Position numbers and translations under genes: made by a program
Shown: positions 41,291 to 43,499 of the stretch, piece after piece
Layout: every line of letters begins with the position of its first letter
How positions within the stretch are numbered: position 1 is the stretch's first letter
The notes under the pieces: generated by a model
Database searches by the model: none
Told to the model about the DNA's origin: nothing
What the model saw: the letters and a program-made list of their open reading frames with translations, nothing else
Assembly: GCA_030403585.1 (NCBI GenBank)
Contig: JAUEPE010000058.1
Coordinates: 1 to 43,499, forward strand
Direction: 5' to 3'
Length of the DNA: 43,499 bases
DNA from: Frankia sp. RB7
Lineage (GTDB): Bacteria > Pseudomonadota > Alphaproteobacteria > Rhizobiales > Xanthobacteraceae

Positions 41291-41636
41291 GGCTGTTTCC
41301 TCGGCGCCCGTCTGTTGTGTTTGATTGGTGCGGGCGTGAGCGAAGCGTATGTGAGATGCGCGGGCGTGCCAAGGTGCGGGCTACGGCGCCTGGCCGCCAC
41401 AAGCTCAACCGTCATCCTGAGGTGCGAGACGCGCGGCGCAGAGCGCCGCGCGGTGAGCCTCGAAGGATGGGTCACAGGCGCTCGCGGCCCATCCTTCGAG
41501 GCGCGCAAGGGGAGCACCTCAGGATGACGGCGGAGTGTGTGGCAGCAGCGCATGGCAGATGCCCAAGCACACCCGAGTGTCTTGAGCACTCGCCAGCAAG
41601 CGTGTAAGGCCGCAACAGTCCTGTCCAGGTGATCGC
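41291..41636. other. Repeat-bearing gene-free spacer
   Basis: 346 bp. Positions 41410-41529 are the REP-like element described separately. The rest should carry the divergent promoters of the dehydrogenase and MFS genes; no clear boxes are seen. AGGTGA at about 41626-41631 is the likely ribosome site for the TTG start at 41637. Confidence 0.55.
41410..41529. repeat. 120-bp REP-like element with three nested perfect stems
   Basis: The outer stem is CGTCATCCTGAGGTGC (41410-41425) with GCACCTCAGGATGACG (41514-41529), a perfect 16-bp match. An internal stem is GCCTCGAAGGATGGG (41457-41471) with CCCATCCTTCGAGGC (41488-41502), perfect over 15 bp. Another is GCGCGGCGC (41431-41439) with GCGCCGCGC (41443-41451). 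The 'cgtcatcctgaggtgc ... gcacctcaggatgacg' ends are a widespread intergenic element in Bradyrhizobium-type genomes (from memory). It has no coding function. Confidence 0.88.
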
Positions 41637-42884
41637 TTGAACCCCCTCCCCCAAAATCCCGTGGCCGCGTCCGGCTCGTTCGCGGCGATGAAGTCCGTAC
41701 CCTATCGGCTGCAGTTCATCGCCTATGTGCTGGCGATGATGGCCGACAATATCGAGCATGTGATCAGCTATTGGGTGGTGTTCCAGAAATTCCATTCGCC
41801 GACGCTGGGCGGTTTTGCCGTGCTGTCGCACTGGCTGCCGTTCCTGCTGTTCTCGGTTGCGGTCGGCGGGCTCGCCGACCGGTTTGATCCGCGCCGCATC
41901 ATCCAGTGCGGCATGCTGCTGTTCATCGTGGCCTCGGCCGGATGGGGCTTATTCTTCATCACCGACACGATCCAGATGTGGCACGCGATGCTGCTGCTGG
42001 TGATCCACGGCTGCGCCGGCGTCCTTTGGCAGACACCAAACCAGCTGCTGCTCTACGATCTCGTCGGGCCTGCCGATCTTCCGAGCGCGGTGCGGCTGAA
42101 TGCGATGGCGCGCTATCTCGGCATTCTGGTCGGGCCCGCTGTCGGCGGAATCATCATGCTGACGCTCGGCACCTCGCACGGCATCATCTTCAACACGCTG
42201 TTCTATCTGCCGATGCTGCTGTGGCTGTTCTGGGCGCCGGTGCGCGACAAAAGCGTGGCGGTGCGGCGCTTCGCCGTGCGCGGCTTTGCGGACATCATCG
42301 ACACCATGCGCGCGATCGGCACGCAGCCGGTGCTGACCGCCATGACCTGGCTTGCCGGTCTCACCTCCTTCATGATCGGCAACGCCTATCATGCGCAGAT
42401 GCCGGGCTTTGCCGGCGACCTCGGCCACGGCGATCCCGGCGTGTCCTACAGCGTACTGCTCGCGGCAGACGCCGCCGGCGCGCTGCTCGCCGGCATCGCG
42501 CTGGAATCGTGGGGACGATTGAAAGGCACGCCGCACACGGCGATCCTGCTCGCAACGCTCTGGAGCGTGGCGCTGCTCGGCTTCGCCGCGGTACGGATCT
42601 ATCCGGTCGCGATCGTGCTGCTGTTCTTTGCGGGCTTCTTCGAACTGTCGTTCAACACCATGGCGCAGGCGCTGGTGCAGTTGAATGCGCCGGCCGACGT
42701 CCGCGGCCGCGTCGTCGGTCTCTATAATATGGCGGGACTTGGCATGAGGGCGTTCAGCGGCATCACCGTCGGCGTCTTGGGTGCTGCGATCGGCATTCAC
42801 TGGTCGCTGGGACTATCGGCCGCCGTGCTGCTGGCGCTGCTGTGTCTGCTCTATCAGTGCGCGACGCGGAAGACAGAAAGTTGA
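41637..42884 (+). CDS. MFS transporter, EntS-like (MFS_3 type)
   Basis: A 415-residue, 12-helix facilitator. Motifs include FAVLSHWLPFLLFSVAVGGLADRFDPRRII (loop 2-3), LLYDLVGPADLPSAVRLNAMARYLGILVGPAVGG and LVQLNAPADVRGRVVGLYNMAGLGMRAFSGI, as in the EntS/MFS_3 exporter group (siderophores or small drugs). TTG 41637 has AGGTGA 5 bp upstream. ATG 41688 (MKSVPYRLQF) is an alternative that loses only a non-conserved leader. A second MFS gene starts 52 bp downstream on the same strand, so an operon is likely. Confidence 0.88.
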   Translation: MNPLPQNPVAASGSFAAMKSVPYRLQFIAYVLAMMADNIEHVISYWVVFQKFHSPTLGGFAVLSHWLPFLLFSVAVGGLADRFDPRRIIQCGMLLFIVASAGWGLFFITDTIQMWHAMLLLVIHGCAGVLWQTPNQLLLYDLVGPADLPSAVRLNAMARYLGILVGPAVGGIIMLTLGTSHGIIFNTLFYLPMLLWLFWAPVRDKSVAVRRFAVRGFADIIDTMRAIGTQPVLTAMTWLAGLTSFMIGNAYHAQMPGFAGDLGHGDPGVSYSVLLAADAAGALLAGIALESWGRLKGTPHTAILLATLWSVALLGFAAVRIYPVAIVLLFFAGFFELSFNTMAQALVQLNAPADVRGRVVGLYNMAGLGMRAFSGITVGVLGAAIGIHWSLGLSAAVLLALLCLLYQCATRKTES

Positions 42885-42936
42885 CTCTCGTCCCTCCCCA
42901 CCGCACCCTCGATAAGCGGGTTGGGGAGTTGAGGCA

Positions 42937-43499
42937 TTGCGCAATCGCTGGGCTATTCTCGCGATCCTGTTTGTCGTCCGCCTCACCATCGCGTTCCAGT
43001 TCCAGAGCGTGGCTGCGGTCGCGCCGCTGCTTGAGAAGACATTTGGCGTTGGGCTCGCCGATATCGGCATCCTGATCGGGCTCTATTTCACCCCTGGCAT
43101 CGTGCTGGCGCTGCCGGGCGGCGCGATCGGGCGAACCCTTGGCGACAAGCCGACCACGATTGCGGCGCTGCTGCTGATGACGGCGGGCAGCCTCGTGATG
43201 GCGACCACCGATATCTGGGGACTGCAGATGGCAGGCCGGCTCACCTCCGGCGCCGGCGGCGTGCTGCTGACGGTGCAGCTCACCAAGATGGGAACCGACT
43301 GGTTCGCGGGTAAGGAGATCGCAACCGCGATGGCGATCTTCGTCAATTCCTGGCCGGCGGGCGTTGCGATCTCGCTGCTGGTGCTGCCGGCGATCGGCAC
43401 CGCCCATGGCGCAGGCGCCGTGTTCATGGCGACTGGTGCGCTGAGCGCGATCGGCATTGCGCTCATCATGCTCTACCAGCCGCCGCCGGACGTGACAGT
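42937..43499 (+). CDS. MFS transporter, CynX/NimT-like (partial, cut by window end)
   Basis: A frame open from TTG 42937 (after GGGGAG and GAGG) to the window end, about 187 residues so far. It shows helices 1-6 of a major facilitator: RWAILAILFVVRLTIAFQFQSVAAVAPLL, FGVGLADIGILIGLYFTPGI, then ALPGGAIGRTLGDK as loop 2-3 and GRLTSGAGGVLLTVQLTKM as helix 4. This fits the cyanate/nitrate-like MFS group that imports or exports small anions or drugs. Only GC-rich codons, matching the upstream MFS gene. The start codon is TTG and so is moderately sure. Confidence 0.83.
   Translation, partial: MRNRWAILAILFVVRLTIAFQFQSVAAVAPLLEKTFGVGLADIGILIGLYFTPGIVLALPGGAIGRTLGDKPTTIAALLLMTAGSLVMATTDIWGLQMAGRLTSGAGGVLLTVQLTKMGTDWFAGKEIATAMAIFVNSWPAGVAISLLVLPAIGTAHGAGAVFMATGALSAIGIALIMLYQPPPDVT

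Overview
The window reads as chromosomal DNA of a high-GC alphaproteobacterium of the Bradyrhizobium/Rhodopseudomonas type. The reasons are the protein character (DUF2336, PAS_5, GrlR-like, COG4315, many small exported rhizobial families), the folE/hisI/IscU-like/yidD neighbourhood, CtrA-type TTAA-N7-TTAA boxes, and several families of nested palindromic intergenic repeats typical of that group. This is recognition by eye; no database search was possible. I saw no rRNA, tRNA, CRISPR array, insertion sequence or prophage.

Layout. 1-2.7 kb: tail of an unrecognised gene, a palindromic repeat, a DUF2336 protein and an SLT-domain transglycosylase with a CtrA box. 2.7-6.4 kb: folE-hisI (minus strand), a divergent IscU-like protein lacking the third ligand cysteine, a ClpP-fold periplasmic protein, yidD and a small membrane protein. 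6.4-10.2 kb: a three-gene unit (MHS-type transporter, MOSC protein, FMN/2Fe-2S reductase; the last two overlap by ATGA) divergent from an XRE-cupin regulator. This is the most system-like part of the window. 10.2-16.6 kb: an exported protein plus APC permease, a lipoprotein hydrolase, a GrlR-like protein, a small Cys-containing exported protein and a DHA1-like MFS exporter. 16.6-23.3 kb: thrS with a repetitive N-terminus, a nitroreductase, a Tat-exported serine hydrolase and a PAS-GGDEF-EAL protein.

23.3-28.3 kb: a repeat-rich spacer, a LysR/quinone-oxidoreductase divergent pair with dyads between them, and an aldo/keto-reductase/LysR divergent pair whose LysR gene has an in-frame TAG where Trp is expected. 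28.3-33.1 kb: an exported Pro-rich protein, an RssA-like patatin, a CBS protein, a rhomboid protease and a PAS_5 protein, with a perfect CtrA-type box between the last two. 33.1-41.3 kb: cupins, a COG4315 protein, a GNAT, a poly-Gly exported protein, a DEAD-box helicase, a YkgJ-type Cys cluster protein, an NTF2-like protein, a VOC protein and a zinc dehydrogenase. 41.3-43.5 kb: a large nested REP element and two MFS transporters, the last cut by the window end.

Most genes are single housekeeping or accessory units. The clearest functional partnerships are MOSC/reductase/transporter/regulator, the two LysR/oxidoreductase pairs, and APC permease/exported protein. I found no obvious defence, secretion or biosynthetic island.
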